DNA of 64,000 nt, from the NCBI GenBank assembly GCA_030583925.1, contig CP129482.1, forward strand, positions 2,852,001-2,916,000, given 5' to 3'. The position numbers and the translations under genes are program-made. Under the pieces are notes generated by a model that saw only the letters and a program-made list of their open reading frames with translations, made no database searches and was not told the DNA's origin. Source of the stretch: Anaerolineales bacterium (GTDB taxonomy: Bacteria > Chloroflexota > Anaerolineae > Anaerolineales > Villigracilaceae). This document shows positions 11,482 to 20,384 of the stretch, piece by piece (position 1 is the first letter of the stretch; every line of letters starts with the position of its first letter).

Positions 11482-12045
11482 CTAACGCGTTGGAGCGACT
11501 CTCAACCTTCTCACAAGGAAGATGATCGCCATCAGCGCGAGCGCGGCGAAGAACAGGCTTGGGATTCCTACCTCGTCGGCAAAGCCGGTGTTGGGCAAGG
11601 CGGTCGAAGTTGGGATGAAGGTTTGGGTTGTGTTGGCGATCTGTGTGAACGCCGCGCCGACAGTCGCCGTAGCGGGCGCGTTTGGAGTCGGCGACGGAGC
11701 GCCGGGCGTTCCCCCCGGGGTATCGGTTGCTTGGGCAACCACAGGCGTATTGGTGGGAGGAAGCGTGTTCGTCGCGCCGGCGGTGGCGGTTAACTCATTG
11801 GCGACCGCAGTTTGAGTCAGCCCGGCTTGAATCGTCGCGGCTTGTTGCGTGGCTTGCGCGATGGCGGTCTGCTCGGCGGTTTGATTGGAATTCATCGAGA
11901 ACAATACGTACGCGCCCAAACAGAGCAGGGCGAGCAGAACAAGCAGACCCAAACCGCCCGCCGCAAAGAGGAACGTGCGATTGCTGGATTCTTCCGGCGG
12001 ATTTGAATCTTCGTAATTTAGATCGTCATCATTGAATGTTGCCAT
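11482..12045 (-). CDS. Two-TM protein with C-terminal LPNTG sorting-type signal
   Basis: A 187-residue protein. An acidic cytoplasmic start of about 24 residues is followed by a membrane helix (25-50) and then a Thr/Pro/Ala-rich low-complexity stretch (about 53-148), which looks like a flexible, possibly glycosylated linker. The C terminus carries LPNTG at 150-154, a hydrophobic helix (about 162-178) and RRLR, the layout of a sortase cell-wall sorting signal. The odd point is the N-terminal helix, which looks like an anchor rather than a cleaved signal peptide, so the protein might span the membrane twice instead of being sorted. No sortase gene is in the window. It stands alone behind a terminator; function is not known. 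Confidence 0.75.
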   Translation of the reverse strand: MATFNDDDLNYEDSNPPEESSNRTFLFAAGGLGLLVLLALLCLGAYVLFSMNSNQTAEQTAIAQATQQAATIQAGLTQTAVANELTATAGATNTLPPTNTPVVAQATDTPGGTPGAPSPTPNAPATATVGAAFTQIANTTQTFIPTSTALPNTGFADEVGIPSLFFAALALMAIIFLVRRLRVAPTR

Positions 12046-12101
12046 TGTTCATTCTCCTTTATCCGGGCGAGCCGTTCATTCTCAACCGCCATAATTTTCA
12101 A

Positions 12102-13157
12102 TTATCCCACAACTTCAAGATTTATTAAAGGCGCAACGACGGTCTCGCCGTTTTCGAGTTTCACATCCGCGGCGGGAGCGCGCAAGCCGCTTGGCAGCGT
12201 CGTCAAGCCCGGGCGCAAAGTAGAAATCGTGCCGATCATCCCCGCATGAGGCGGACGCCGCATCCGCACGGTTTGACCAGAAGCGAAGTGGAAAAAATCA
12301 TCCGGCTCGGCAGGTTCCGCCGAAACCGGCAACGGGATAATGACTTCGGGGCGGTTCCCGCTGTAACGATCAAAATGCTCAGCATTGACCGTGGCTTCGC
12401 GTTTGTTGTTCGTCGTCAACAACTTGAACGCGGCGGAATTCATCGGCAGTGAGCCAAAACCGTCTAGCACGAGGATCGGATATTTCATCTGGTATGCGGT
12501 TTGAAGAAGCGGCGAATATAAACTAGACAGGATCAAGCCGCGCACCGGCAACTCCGCCGCGGCGCGCAGTGTGTCCGCGTCGCGTACGTGCCCGCCAAGG
12601 ATCACGGAGCCGCGCAGGCTCACATCGAGCCGGTCTGCGTTCAACACATCGTCCTGTTTTTCGATTAGGCTTGTCATCAGACCGCCGTCAATGCGACCGT
12701 TCCCCCACACGCCTTGCACCAACGCGCCCGCTGTGCGAATCGCAACGCCGAGTTCGGGGATCACTTTGGTAACCACACCGGGTAAACCGGCGCGCAACTC
12801 GATGCGCGCATCGCCCACTTCCATCAACACTTGTCCGCCGCCGACCACCATCACGCGACCGGCGCGCGGCGCGCGGATCGAACGCGGGATCAACCCGCCC
12901 GCGTCGGCAACTAACGCGCCCTGAGTCACCCGGTCGTTTTGATTCACTTTGATCATGCGGTCTGCTACGCGTGCCGAAACGTTGAACGTGCGCGCCACAT
13001 CAATCAACACGTGTTCACGCGCAAAGTTCGCTTCTGCAACCACATCGGTCGAGTTCACGCGCTGGTCTACATGCGCTAGAACTTTTCCCGCCACCGGCAG
13101 GATCCGTTCGCGCACGATCGTCGTCAACGGCAAAACATGATAGATAGGCGCGAGCAT
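12102..13157 (-). CDS. Conserved protein of unknown function, possible barrel-sandwich and KOW-like parts
   Basis: A 351-residue soluble protein I cannot assign to a named family. It is rich in Gly, Val and beta-prone segments; residues about 75-135 resemble a barrel-sandwich fold, the middle (about 170-245) has SVILGGHVRDADTLRAAAEL and LPVRGLILSSL, suggesting a small alpha/beta module, and the C-terminal segment PHAGMIGTISTL resembles a KOW-type turn. It lies one base after the stop of the MutL-like gene and ends the operon, so the two products probably act together. Confidence 0.6.
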   Translation of the reverse strand: MLAPIYHVLPLTTIVRERILPVAGKVLAHVDQRVNSTDVVAEANFAREHVLIDVARTFNVSARVADRMIKVNQNDRVTQGALVADAGGLIPRSIRAPRAGRVMVVGGGQVLMEVGDARIELRAGLPGVVTKVIPELGVAIRTAGALVQGVWGNGRIDGGLMTSLIEKQDDVLNADRLDVSLRGSVILGGHVRDADTLRAAAELPVRGLILSSLYSPLLQTAYQMKYPILVLDGFGSLPMNSAAFKLLTTNNKREATVNAEHFDRYSGNRPEVIIPLPVSAEPAEPDDFFHFASGQTVRMRRPPHAGMIGTISTLRPGLTTLPSGLRAPAADVKLENGETVVAPLINLEVVG

Positions 13158-13158
13158 C

Positions 13159-14916
13159 TTAACCTCCCACCGCGTACGACCAGCGTTTCATCAATTCGCG
13201 CCGCCGCACAGGATCAGACGGCAAACCCAATGGGCGACCGCGCGCGTCAATAACGACTCCCAGCGCGCCTCCGGTGACGGTGAGCGAGCCGCTTCTTCCC
13301 GGACCCAAGCCTGCGTCCGCGCGGTGAAGAGGAGCCAACGCCAGACGCGCGGTTCGTCCGCTGGGGAGAGGAATGATCTCCAACCCGCCGAACTTCGCCT
13401 CTACGCGCGCTTCCGTACCATCATCGTACGTCAATTTTGCGCGCAAGACCGGGTCGCCAAAATTCGCCGAGGCGGTCACCGAAACAACGGTTCCCATCCC
13501 AATGAACGCGCCGGATTCGATCACCTGCACCGGCAGGAAGTTATTGCGTGAAGCCGCCGCGCCTAATAACGCGAGTAAATTATTTTGATCGAGCAGAATC
13601 GGCATGATGCCCACCGGCTGGATCGCGTCCAACAGCATCAACAAACTTTGCCCAAGCGACGCGCCTTCGGCGATCGCGCCGCCGCCCGCGAGAATCAAGT
13701 CCAACTTCGGCATCAAGTCCGGTCGGGCGGGCATCGCGCCAGCGGGGAAATTTTTCTGCGCGGTTCGCACCGCGAGGTACAACGCTTGTCGCGCCACCGC
13801 TTGCAAAATGGCATGTTCCTCCGGCGTGGCAGGGATGGAGGATGGGTGCAATGATTTTTGGAAGAGATATTCGCGCAGCGTGTTCGATGAAATATCGAGT
13901 TGCATCCAGCGCATGATATCGTCAATCTTTGTGTGTTGGAGGAGCGCGCCGAGGTTATCTCCCATCCCAAATTGGGGATACACTCCGAGCGCTAACTCGC
14001 CGTTGAAACCCGCCGCAATCGTCGCGGCGGACGCGCCGAGGTTCACGCTCAACAATCCGCGCTGAGATTCATATAGCTTGCTCAGGAAGCGTATCATCCT
14101 CCCTTGCGCGTACGCGGTCGGCAATAACCCGCCGCTAGCCCATAAATTAAGTTCTTCGACCCCTTTGATCTGCCTCTGGCGAAGCTTCGTCACCAGCCCG
14201 GCGAGTTGATTGCTTGCCGGTTCAAGGTCTTCGGTCTCAAGCGCGGGGCGAACGTTGGGACTGATCTCCAATTTGCCCGCGTGCCCGCCGAGAAGTTCCT
14301 GCACATCGTTCGCCAGTTTTCGATTCCCGGCATACAAAACCATCGGACGTTTTTCTTCGGGCATCAAATAGCAAGCCAAGCCGACCGCTTCGAGCATCTT
14401 CAAAATGGAGCGCGACGCGCCGCCGTCCGTGCCGCCGGCAAGGATGACGAGATCGGGGCGCGTCCGCACGATGCTATCTAATTGTTGGTCGGGTTTTCGT
14501 TTGTCGGAGAGGTCGAGCGACTCGACGATACGGCTGTATGTGGATTCAGCCAGCCGCCGCGCGCTGTGAAGCGAAACATCTGGGAGCAAGCCAGCCACCA
14601 CGGTTCGCACCGCCGGTCCCGCCGACATGGTAGCGACGACCGCATCCACGCCGGAGCCGTCTGCCTGCGAGGGCGCGATCAGATTTTCATCCTGCTGACC
14701 AAGCAATGTGACCCCAAGCACGGATTGTAAACTCTTGATCGCTTCGCGCACGCCGATGCCGATATTTTTGAACGGCGCTTCCGCCGTCGTGGGAGCCTGC
14801 CCCGCCGCGACGAAACGATACTGCCCTTCGACGACGTCGAAGAATGCGGCGCGCGTGACCGACGCGCCTACGTCAATGGCAAGAATGGATTCGTTTTGAA
14901 CAAGCGAAGTAGGCAT
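13159..14916 (-). CDS. MutL-like (glutamate mutase accessory family) ASKHA ATPase
   Basis: A 585-residue protein of the actin/Hsp70/sugar-kinase fold. The phosphate-1 loop reads LAIDVGASVTRAAFFDV near residue 13, and VILAGGTDGG and LILAGGGAIAEG supply the glycine-rich adenosine and phosphate-2 loops. The overall plan matches the MutL/GlmL family, whose founding member is encoded with the B12-dependent glutamate mutase and is thought to assist it. Here no mutase subunits are adjacent; the neighbours are membrane proteins (three bases upstream) and an unknown soluble protein (one base downstream). The family call is fairly firm, but a role in B12 enzyme reactivation is uncertain. MutL here is not the mismatch repair protein. 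Confidence 0.7.
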   Translation of the reverse strand: MPTSLVQNESILAIDVGASVTRAAFFDVVEGQYRFVAAGQAPTTAEAPFKNIGIGVREAIKSLQSVLGVTLLGQQDENLIAPSQADGSGVDAVVATMSAGPAVRTVVAGLLPDVSLHSARRLAESTYSRIVESLDLSDKRKPDQQLDSIVRTRPDLVILAGGTDGGASRSILKMLEAVGLACYLMPEEKRPMVLYAGNRKLANDVQELLGGHAGKLEISPNVRPALETEDLEPASNQLAGLVTKLRQRQIKGVEELNLWASGGLLPTAYAQGRMIRFLSKLYESQRGLLSVNLGASAATIAAGFNGELALGVYPQFGMGDNLGALLQHTKIDDIMRWMQLDISSNTLREYLFQKSLHPSSIPATPEEHAILQAVARQALYLAVRTAQKNFPAGAMPARPDLMPKLDLILAGGGAIAEGASLGQSLLMLLDAIQPVGIMPILLDQNNLLALLGAAASRNNFLPVQVIESGAFIGMGTVVSVTASANFGDPVLRAKLTYDDGTEARVEAKFGGLEIIPLPSGRTARLALAPLHRADAGLGPGRSGSLTVTGGALGVVIDARGRPLGLPSDPVRRRELMKRWSYAVGG

Positions 14917-14919
14917 GAG

Positions 14920-15600
14920 TTAAATACCGAATACTTGACGAATGAAGTTGATCGTCGCGGTCAGGCGTTCGATCATCGCGGTAAGCGCCGCCATGTAGAC
15001 ACCGGCGAACAAAACGCCGAAGGTGACGGCGATGAAGAACCGACCAGCCCACGCAACGACCTCGAACGCTGGGTGTCGTTTGGGCGTTCCATCTGGCGCG
15101 CGCCCGGCGGAGAATTGAAAATATGCCAGCGTAAACACTGTGCCGGCGAGCATGACGGTCCCCTCGACTAATGTACCGAAAGCCCCGGTAGGCGCGGAAC
15201 GGAAGTCCAACGCGTCAATCGCCGCGCCGACTTGTGGAATCAGCGTCCCAAGCACGGCTCCGCCGAGGGCGGTCGCCGCGCCCACTCCGACGAGAATCGC
15301 CATGGCAAAACTCCCAAGCCATGAAATCTTCGGGAAAAGTTTCGCCAGCAATGAGAATCCGAGAAGCAGAGGGATGATCGTCAGCAACAGCAGGTTGGGG
15401 TCGCTTGATTGCAAGAGGATCAGTATTTTTGGAGCAAGCACATACTGCCAGACGACCGCCGCCGCATAGCCAGACGCGACACCGATGAATACATAAACAG
15501 CCATGCGAAACAACGGGTTATCGTTGATCAGATAACTGAAGATCAGTAAAGTGAGTATCAAGCCGACAAGGCCGGACAATAAATCCAAAGATAGAGCCAC
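14920..15600 (-). CDS. Multi-pass membrane protein of unknown function
   Basis: A 226-residue, strongly hydrophobic protein with about six predicted membrane helices and no motif I recognise. Between helices four and five is a small polar loop, and a second loop (FSAGRAPDGTPKRHPAFE) follows near residue 165. Its start overlaps the stop of the zinc-ribbon gene by one base and the MutL-like gene begins three bases after its end, so it is tightly coupled within the operon. Confidence 0.7.
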   Translation of the reverse strand: MALSLDLLSGLVGLILTLLIFSYLINDNPLFRMAVYVFIGVASGYAAAVVWQYVLAPKILILLQSSDPNLLLLTIIPLLLGFSLLAKLFPKISWLGSFAMAILVGVGAATALGGAVLGTLIPQVGAAIDALDFRSAPTGAFGTLVEGTVMLAGTVFTLAYFQFSAGRAPDGTPKRHPAFEVVAWAGRFFIAVTFGVLFAGVYMAALTAMIERLTATINFIRQVFGI

Positions 15601-18065
15601 TACCCCGCCTCCTCGCTAGCCCGCCGCGCGCGGAGACCCGCAACCAAACTCCACAAACTGCCGAGCGTGATGGCGACCACTGCCAGTAACAAACCAACCC
15701 CGAACGAATCCCAATACCGCCTTACGATTCCGGGTCGGCTGTTATTTACAAATTCGTAGCGCGCCGCATCGGCTAAGCCGTTGACCATGCCCGTGATCTG
15801 CTGGGACGCGAAATACGGTTGTAACATCGGTCCCGCTTGCGCGCTGGTGGCGAAGAACACCGGTTGAACGGAGAAAAATGTCGGGTCGGCGCGGTTACGC
15901 GCGGATAACTGCTCGACCCAAGCGCGTCCCGATTCGGGATGATCGGTCAACACGACGACTGCCGCGTAATCCGTAAACTTGGTTACCGCGAAATTTGGCG
16001 CCTGTCCCGCTTGTGGAAGGACGGTTGTTGGAGATTCCAAAAATTCGCGGATGCCGGTAAACCCGCCGGGCAAATAACCGAGGTTGACATAATTTTCGCC
16101 CGCTTGGTAACCGAGTCCGTTCGGAGGCGGCAGGCTGAGACCGGTATTCGCTAACAGCCTTCGCACCAGCGCGGTACTGTTCGGCGAGGTGGAAACGAAC
16201 GTCAAACGCGCGTGTGTGGTCAGCACGAGTTGATCGAGCAACGGCCCGCTCACGGCTTCCATTTCACCGGAGAGGGCAGGCTCGTAGTCTATCACCACCA
16301 AGATGAGCGAATTCTGCGGAAGGCGCGCGATCGCGCTCGATGCGGATTGCACTGCCGGCGGAAGCGAGGCGGAAACTGGCAAGGAAGTTGTCCGCGCGAA
16401 CGCCGTAGCGCCCAGCACAATCAGGAATAACGCAGATAATATCCAACGGAGAACGCGTTGCGACGCGAGGTTTGACTGTGCGGCAATGGGGCGCGCGGTA
16501 GTTTCGCTGGCGAGGATCTGTTCCAGCAGCGTAGCGCCGGCAATTTGCTCATCGCTCGGTTGAAGTTTGAGCGAGAGGGCTTTCGGTCTACGCGACGAGC
16601 CGATGGGCGCGACAGGGATCACGCCTTCCAACCCAGCCAGCGGACCTTCGCTTTCGGTGTATTGATCTTTGCGCGGCGTCTCGCCGGGGATGGCTGATTC
16701 GGCTGGGCGCATTTCCCTCACCCAACTGGGGAGTTCACCAGGGGCAAGCGATTCGTCCGCTGGAATGCCCGGAATTTGGGAGGGACTTTCTTCGGCTTCT
16801 GGCTCAGGTTGTGATAACCAAGCCGGCATATCTGCGGACAATAATGAATCAACATCCTCTCCGCTTGAAGGTTGAGGAACTTTCGAGGAGTCTGAACCAG
16901 CCGAAATTGGGGATTGAGGCGAGATGTCCGTTTCGCGGAACCAATCTGCAAGCGCGCCGGGCGCCGGCATCGAAGGCTCTTCCGTCGCGCTGATCAACCA
17001 ATCCGGCACGAGATCGTCCGGCACATCGCTCAGCGGACCCGTCCGTCGTGTGAACGCTGAAACTTTTTCCGGCGGGGTTTCATCGCCTTGTTTGTTTTCA
17101 AGGTCTTGCAGCCAGACCGGGCTTGACTCAGCCGGCTTTTCCTCGGCGGGCGAGCTCACCGGGCTGGCAAGTTGATCCATCCAACTTAAATCTTGCCGAG
17201 GCTGTTCAGGCTGAGCGGTTGACTCGACCCCACCCAACTTTCTCACCCAACTCGGCGGCTCATCGGTGGCTGGACGCCCAGGCGGCACATCGGTTGCATC
17301 TTTGCCGAGATCGTCGAGCCAGCCTAAGCCCGATCCCGATTCATCTTGCTGGGCAGGCGGCGCCGATTCTTCTTTCGACGATTCTTCGAGCGAATGAAGC
17401 CAACTCAGGTCTTCTTCCGCTTTCGGTTGAGGCGGCGGTTCTTTGAACGCGTAAGACGGCGCGTCGGAAGGCGTTGTCCATTCCGTCAAGTCTGATTCGA
17501 TTTCAACAGACGCGGCTGGCTCGGCGGAGGCTTGGGCGAACCATTCCGAGAGTTCGTCTTTTTCCTGCGTTGGCTGCGCCTCCGATAAATCTGCCATCAA
17601 CGCGGGCGCTTCTTCAGCGGGTTCGCTGGCTTGCGGTTCAACCGACGCAGGCTTGCTTGCTTCATTGAATTGCGCGAAGAAATCGGTTTCGGGCGGCGGC
17701 GCGGACGCGGCAGGTGAAGCGGGCTGAGTCACCGGATTCATGCTCGCCAGCCAATCGGGGACTTCCTCGTCATCGCTCTTCGCCTGCGACGCGAGTCCGG
17801 CGAGCAGATCGGGCGGTTCATTTTTCTGGACTTTAGGCTTGGCTGCCTCTTCTTCGGCATCTTCCGCCGCCGAATCCCTCCCCTGTTGGCGGACATCTTT
17901 CAACCATTGCGGCAGGATCGGCTCCAACTCGCCGGTGTTCTTTTTCACCGGGTTATCGCCGAGATGCACCATCGCCTCAGGCTTGAGAGGCGTTTGGCAA
18001 AACTGACAGTTATCTAAAAAGTCCGGGTTGACTTTCCCGCAATTTGGGCAACGGATATCAGCCAT
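15600..18065 (-). CDS. Zinc-ribbon membrane protein with repeated Trp-Leu motifs
   Basis: An 821-residue protein. The N terminus has a zinc ribbon, CPNC then CQFC. Residues about 40-500 are acidic, Pro/Ser/Glu-rich and probably disordered, but carry about twelve short motifs of the form P-x-W-L or S-W-(L/V/M) followed by acidic or basic residues, such as PQWLKDV, PDWLASM, LGWLDDL, PSWVRKL and PVWLQDL, spaced 20-70 residues apart. A membrane helix lies at about 540-560, an extracytoplasmic domain of some 220 residues follows, and a second helix near 785-808 precedes a short basic tail. The ATG at 18065 is chosen because GGGGGA lies just before it. Its genes on both sides encode membrane proteins. 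I do not recognise the family; the motifs look like docking sites for a repeated partner domain. Confidence 0.7.
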   Translation of the reverse strand: MADIRCPNCGKVNPDFLDNCQFCQTPLKPEAMVHLGDNPVKKNTGELEPILPQWLKDVRQQGRDSAAEDAEEEAAKPKVQKNEPPDLLAGLASQAKSDDEEVPDWLASMNPVTQPASPAASAPPPETDFFAQFNEASKPASVEPQASEPAEEAPALMADLSEAQPTQEKDELSEWFAQASAEPAASVEIESDLTEWTTPSDAPSYAFKEPPPQPKAEEDLSWLHSLEESSKEESAPPAQQDESGSGLGWLDDLGKDATDVPPGRPATDEPPSWVRKLGGVESTAQPEQPRQDLSWMDQLASPVSSPAEEKPAESSPVWLQDLENKQGDETPPEKVSAFTRRTGPLSDVPDDLVPDWLISATEEPSMPAPGALADWFRETDISPQSPISAGSDSSKVPQPSSGEDVDSLLSADMPAWLSQPEPEAEESPSQIPGIPADESLAPGELPSWVREMRPAESAIPGETPRKDQYTESEGPLAGLEGVIPVAPIGSSRRPKALSLKLQPSDEQIAGATLLEQILASETTARPIAAQSNLASQRVLRWILSALFLIVLGATAFARTTSLPVSASLPPAVQSASSAIARLPQNSLILVVIDYEPALSGEMEAVSGPLLDQLVLTTHARLTFVSTSPNSTALVRRLLANTGLSLPPPNGLGYQAGENYVNLGYLPGGFTGIREFLESPTTVLPQAGQAPNFAVTKFTDYAAVVVLTDHPESGRAWVEQLSARNRADPTFFSVQPVFFATSAQAGPMLQPYFASQQITGMVNGLADAARYEFVNNSRPGIVRRYWDSFGVGLLLAVVAITLGSLWSLVAGLRARRASEEAG

Positions 18066-18067
18066 GT

Positions 18068-18679
18068 TCAATTCCCCCCATACGGACGGTCAATGCCGAA
18101 TAGGATTCGCAGGCCGGTCAACAGCGTTCCGAGCGCGATGCCGATCAACAAGCCGCGCGCGCCGCCGCGCGATAACATCCCGGTGAAGTTGACGATGAGT
18201 CCATCAATCAACGAATTATCGAACGGTTTGGGCATGATCGCAATCAAAAGAAGGACTGCGCTCAGCAAAAAGAGAACGGTCGTCCAATCCAGCCGCTGAC
18301 GAAAGAGGCGGATGCAAGCATAGACAAGCGTGATAGCGAGGATCGCCATCAGCGCGGCTTCGACCGGCACGATCACCGCGTCCATCGCGAATTGCATGAA
18401 CGGGTCTTCGACGCCGAATGCCAAGCCGTAGCCGAATGTACCCAGCAAGGAAAGGATAAGGATCACGCCCAACACGCTTCCCTTTTGGCGCATACGAATC
18501 TTTTCGAGTTGAACGGCGACGAGATTGAAAATACCGACCAGCAGAGCGATCGCGCCGATGACCACCGCCCAATCGGTGAGTACCGCTCGCAAATTGATGA
18601 GCAGCGGAACGGGGAGGAAAAACCCGAGCAAGACGATGAGTGAGGCGGCGATGGCTAACGCCGCAGTTACGACTCGCAT
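18068..18679 (-). CDS. Multi-pass membrane protein of unknown function
   Basis: A 203-residue protein with about six membrane helices and short loops. No catalytic or family motif is apparent. The ATG at 18679 overlaps the previous stop as TGATG, and its own stop is two bases from the next start, so it is translationally coupled on both sides in the operon. It is similar in size and layout to the membrane protein at 14920-15600, though I see no clear sequence match. Confidence 0.65.
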   Translation of the reverse strand: MRVVTAALAIAASLIVLLGFFLPVPLLINLRAVLTDWAVVIGAIALLVGIFNLVAVQLEKIRMRQKGSVLGVILILSLLGTFGYGLAFGVEDPFMQFAMDAVIVPVEAALMAILAITLVYACIRLFRQRLDWTTVLFLLSAVLLLIAIMPKPFDNSLIDGLIVNFTGMLSRGGARGLLIGIALGTLLTGLRILFGIDRPYGGN

Positions 18680-19428
18680 CAAAGACCTAACCCGAGGACA
18701 GTGAGCGCCGCGCCGACGAGTATGATGATAATGACCAGCCAGCGTAAAACATCTTGCACGTTGAGGCTGGCTTCATGAGACGCGCCCGCGCCGGTGTACG
18801 CGCCGGCGGCGAATAGTTCCTCGCCGATCAACGGATCTTGTGCGGCGGCGTAGAAAATGGCTTGCGCGGATAAATTGTCGCTGGCGGCGATGAGGCTGGC
18901 GTTCTGCCGGTCTGCGGCATCGGCAATCAACGCGGACTCCGCGCCGAGGTCGCCGATTAACATGTGCGCGGAGACGTTGTCGTCGCGCGCGATGGGAAGT
19001 GTCCCGGCGGCATAGGCAAAGGGTGAGAGTCCAGTCAAACGTCCGGCAGTGACGCGGAATCCTTCTTCCGCTCCCGCAGCGCGATAACCGGATTGCGAAG
19101 TATCTTGTGAGAGGATGGTCAACGACGCGTTGCCCGAAGAAACAATGGGCGGGCGGTCGCTGACCGAGGTGCGTTCCGCGATGCGGCGCAACAGGGCGAG
19201 ACCTGCTAATGCCGAGCCGCCGCGCGCCGTGAAGAGGTTGCCGCGTCCCAGAGAAATGTGGAGGCGCGTCCCGTTTTCGACGGCGAGCCCCACTTCGCGG
19301 TTGAGGCGGTCGTACGCTTCGATGCGCCGCAGGCTCGCGGGAGTCCGTTTGCGCCACGCGGTGAACGCGAGCAGAAGCAGGGCGGCGAAAATCAATATCA
19401 TCAAACCGACAATGATTGAGACGATCAT
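18679..19428 (-). CDS. Bitopic membrane protein of unknown function
   Basis: A 249-residue protein with a hydrophobic helix at each end (about residues 2-24 and 228-247) and a polar alpha/beta-looking domain between them. The middle contains RLHISLGRGNLFTARGGSALAGL and the later segment LIGDLGAESALIADAADRQ. I do not recognise the family. The start codon overlaps the stop of the small upstream gene as ATGA, and the stop overlaps the next start, so it is an operon member. Confidence 0.65.
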   Translation of the reverse strand: MIVSIIVGLMILIFAALLLLAFTAWRKRTPASLRRIEAYDRLNREVGLAVENGTRLHISLGRGNLFTARGGSALAGLALLRRIAERTSVSDRPPIVSSGNASLTILSQDTSQSGYRAAGAEEGFRVTAGRLTGLSPFAYAAGTLPIARDDNVSAHMLIGDLGAESALIADAADRQNASLIAASDNLSAQAIFYAAAQDPLIGEELFAAGAYTGAGASHEASLNVQDVLRWLVIIIILVGAALTVLGLGL

Positions 19429-19664
19429 GTTACCGCCTCGCCTCGCAGAAGGCGCGCAAACGCTTGCAGTTCTTCTTCATTTTCAAGCATGTGGGCAATT
19501 CGATTCGGTTCTTTCCCGCCGATGAAAGGTTGAGCCGCGTAGAGCGCCTGTGCGCCAAGCGCGGCGAGCGGCGCGCCCGCTTCGAGCAACCAGAGCGCCA
19601 GCCCATCCAGTTTGAGTCGTTTCAGCGCTTCTACCCACTGTGACCAAGCCGAGTTCGATTGCAT
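19425..19664 (-). CDS. Small soluble protein, first gene of the operon
   Basis: A 79-residue protein, Ala/Leu-rich and predicted helical, with no recognised motif. The start at 19664 is chosen because the -10 like box TATACT (19671-19676 on the complementary strand) places transcription start on this ATG, which would give a leaderless message. Ten further codons are open upstream but have no ribosome binding site. It overlaps the next gene by four bases (ATGA). The operon it heads runs to 12102. Confidence 0.55.
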   Translation of the reverse strand: MQSNSAWSQWVEALKRLKLDGLALWLLEAGAPLAALGAQALYAAQPFIGGKEPNRIAHMLENEEELQAFARLLRGEAVT

Positions 19665-19945
19665 GGGCGAAGTATAGCATATTTCATTCCTCATCCGATT
19701 GGCGAATGAGGGGTATAAATTTCAATGACGTTGCGAATCGAATCGCATTGTGAGGCTATCGGAACGAAACGGCTGATCTTTTTTTCTTTGCGACAGAGAT
19801 CACAGATTTCTCTGAAGAAAAAACTCAAATTCTCTGTGGACTTTATGGTTGAATCTACGAGCGGGAGGGTTTCTTATTCTTGTAACGCGTTTTTCCCGGC
19901 GACCCTCATAGTATAATCACGCTAGATTTCAACTGCGGAGGACGC
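19665..19945. other. Intergenic region with a decayed palindromic repeat
   Basis: This divergent gap has a 23-base imperfect palindrome at 19689-19711 and a degenerate copy (about 19791-19848) of the GCCACAGAG palindromic repeat that is intact at 33307-33372. A TATAAT at 19912-19917 with a start near 19924 would serve the B12-binding gene; no convincing -35 is seen. I see no cobalamin riboswitch. Confidence 0.55.
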
Positions 19946-20344
19946 ATGAGCGAACGGAAGATTCGTGTGTTGGTTGCCAAGCCCGGTCTGGATGGACACG
20001 ACCGCGGCGCAAAAGTCGTTGCGCGCGCCTTACGCGATGCGGGCATGGAGGTGATCTACACCGGCTTACGCCAAACGCCGGAGATGATCGCCGAAGCCGC
20101 CCTGCAAGAGGATGTGGATGTGGTGGGCTTATCCGTCCTTTCGGGCGCGCACATGGCGCTCGCTCCTCGCATTTTAGAACTACTCAAAGCCAACGGGCAG
20201 GATCAGGTGAAGGTGTTCATCGGCGGCATCATTCCCGATGAGGATATGCCCCGGTTGAAAGAGATCGGCATCACCGGGATTTATGGTCCCGGCGCGTCTA
20301 CGGAGGATATCGTCAAAGATATCCGTGAGGCGATGAAAGCCTGA
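19946..20344 (+). CDS. Stand-alone cobalamin (B12) binding protein, methylmalonyl-CoA mutase small-domain type
   Basis: A 132-residue Rossmann-like cobalamin domain. The DxHxxG motif that supplies the cobalt-ligating histidine is present as [12 protein letters not shown] (about residues 15-26), followed by [10 protein letters not shown] and IGGIIPDED, which shape the nucleotide-tail pocket. The sequence matches the C-terminal domain of methylmalonyl-CoA or isobutyryl-CoA type mutases, which in many bacteria is a separate subunit. GGAGG precedes the ATG. MeaB, the chaperone of such mutases, follows 40 bases later. The large catalytic subunit is not in the window. Confidence 0.9.
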   Translation: MSERKIRVLVAKPGLDGHDRGAKVVARALRDAGMEVIYTGLRQTPEMIAEAALQEDVDVVGLSVLSGAHMALAPRILELLKANGQDQVKVFIGGIIPDEDMPRLKEIGITGIYGPGASTEDIVKDIREAMKA

Positions 20345-20346
20345 GG

Positions 20347-20375
20347 TTACGCAATACGAAATAAGTATTGCGTAA
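20347..20375 (+). terminator. Hairpin between the B12 protein gene and meaB
   Basis: A perfect 11-bp inverted repeat TTACGCAATAC / GTATTGCGTAA with a seven-base loop is followed by TTTCATTTT. It has the form of an intrinsic terminator, placed directly over the region where a ribosome binding site for meaB would be expected. Confidence 0.65.
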
Positions 20376-20384
20376 TTTCATTTT

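Noticed and set aside
19695..19945. Possible cobalamin riboswitch before the B12-binding gene
   Set aside because: No B12-box consensus or long structured leader could be found; the gap holds a decayed repeat instead.
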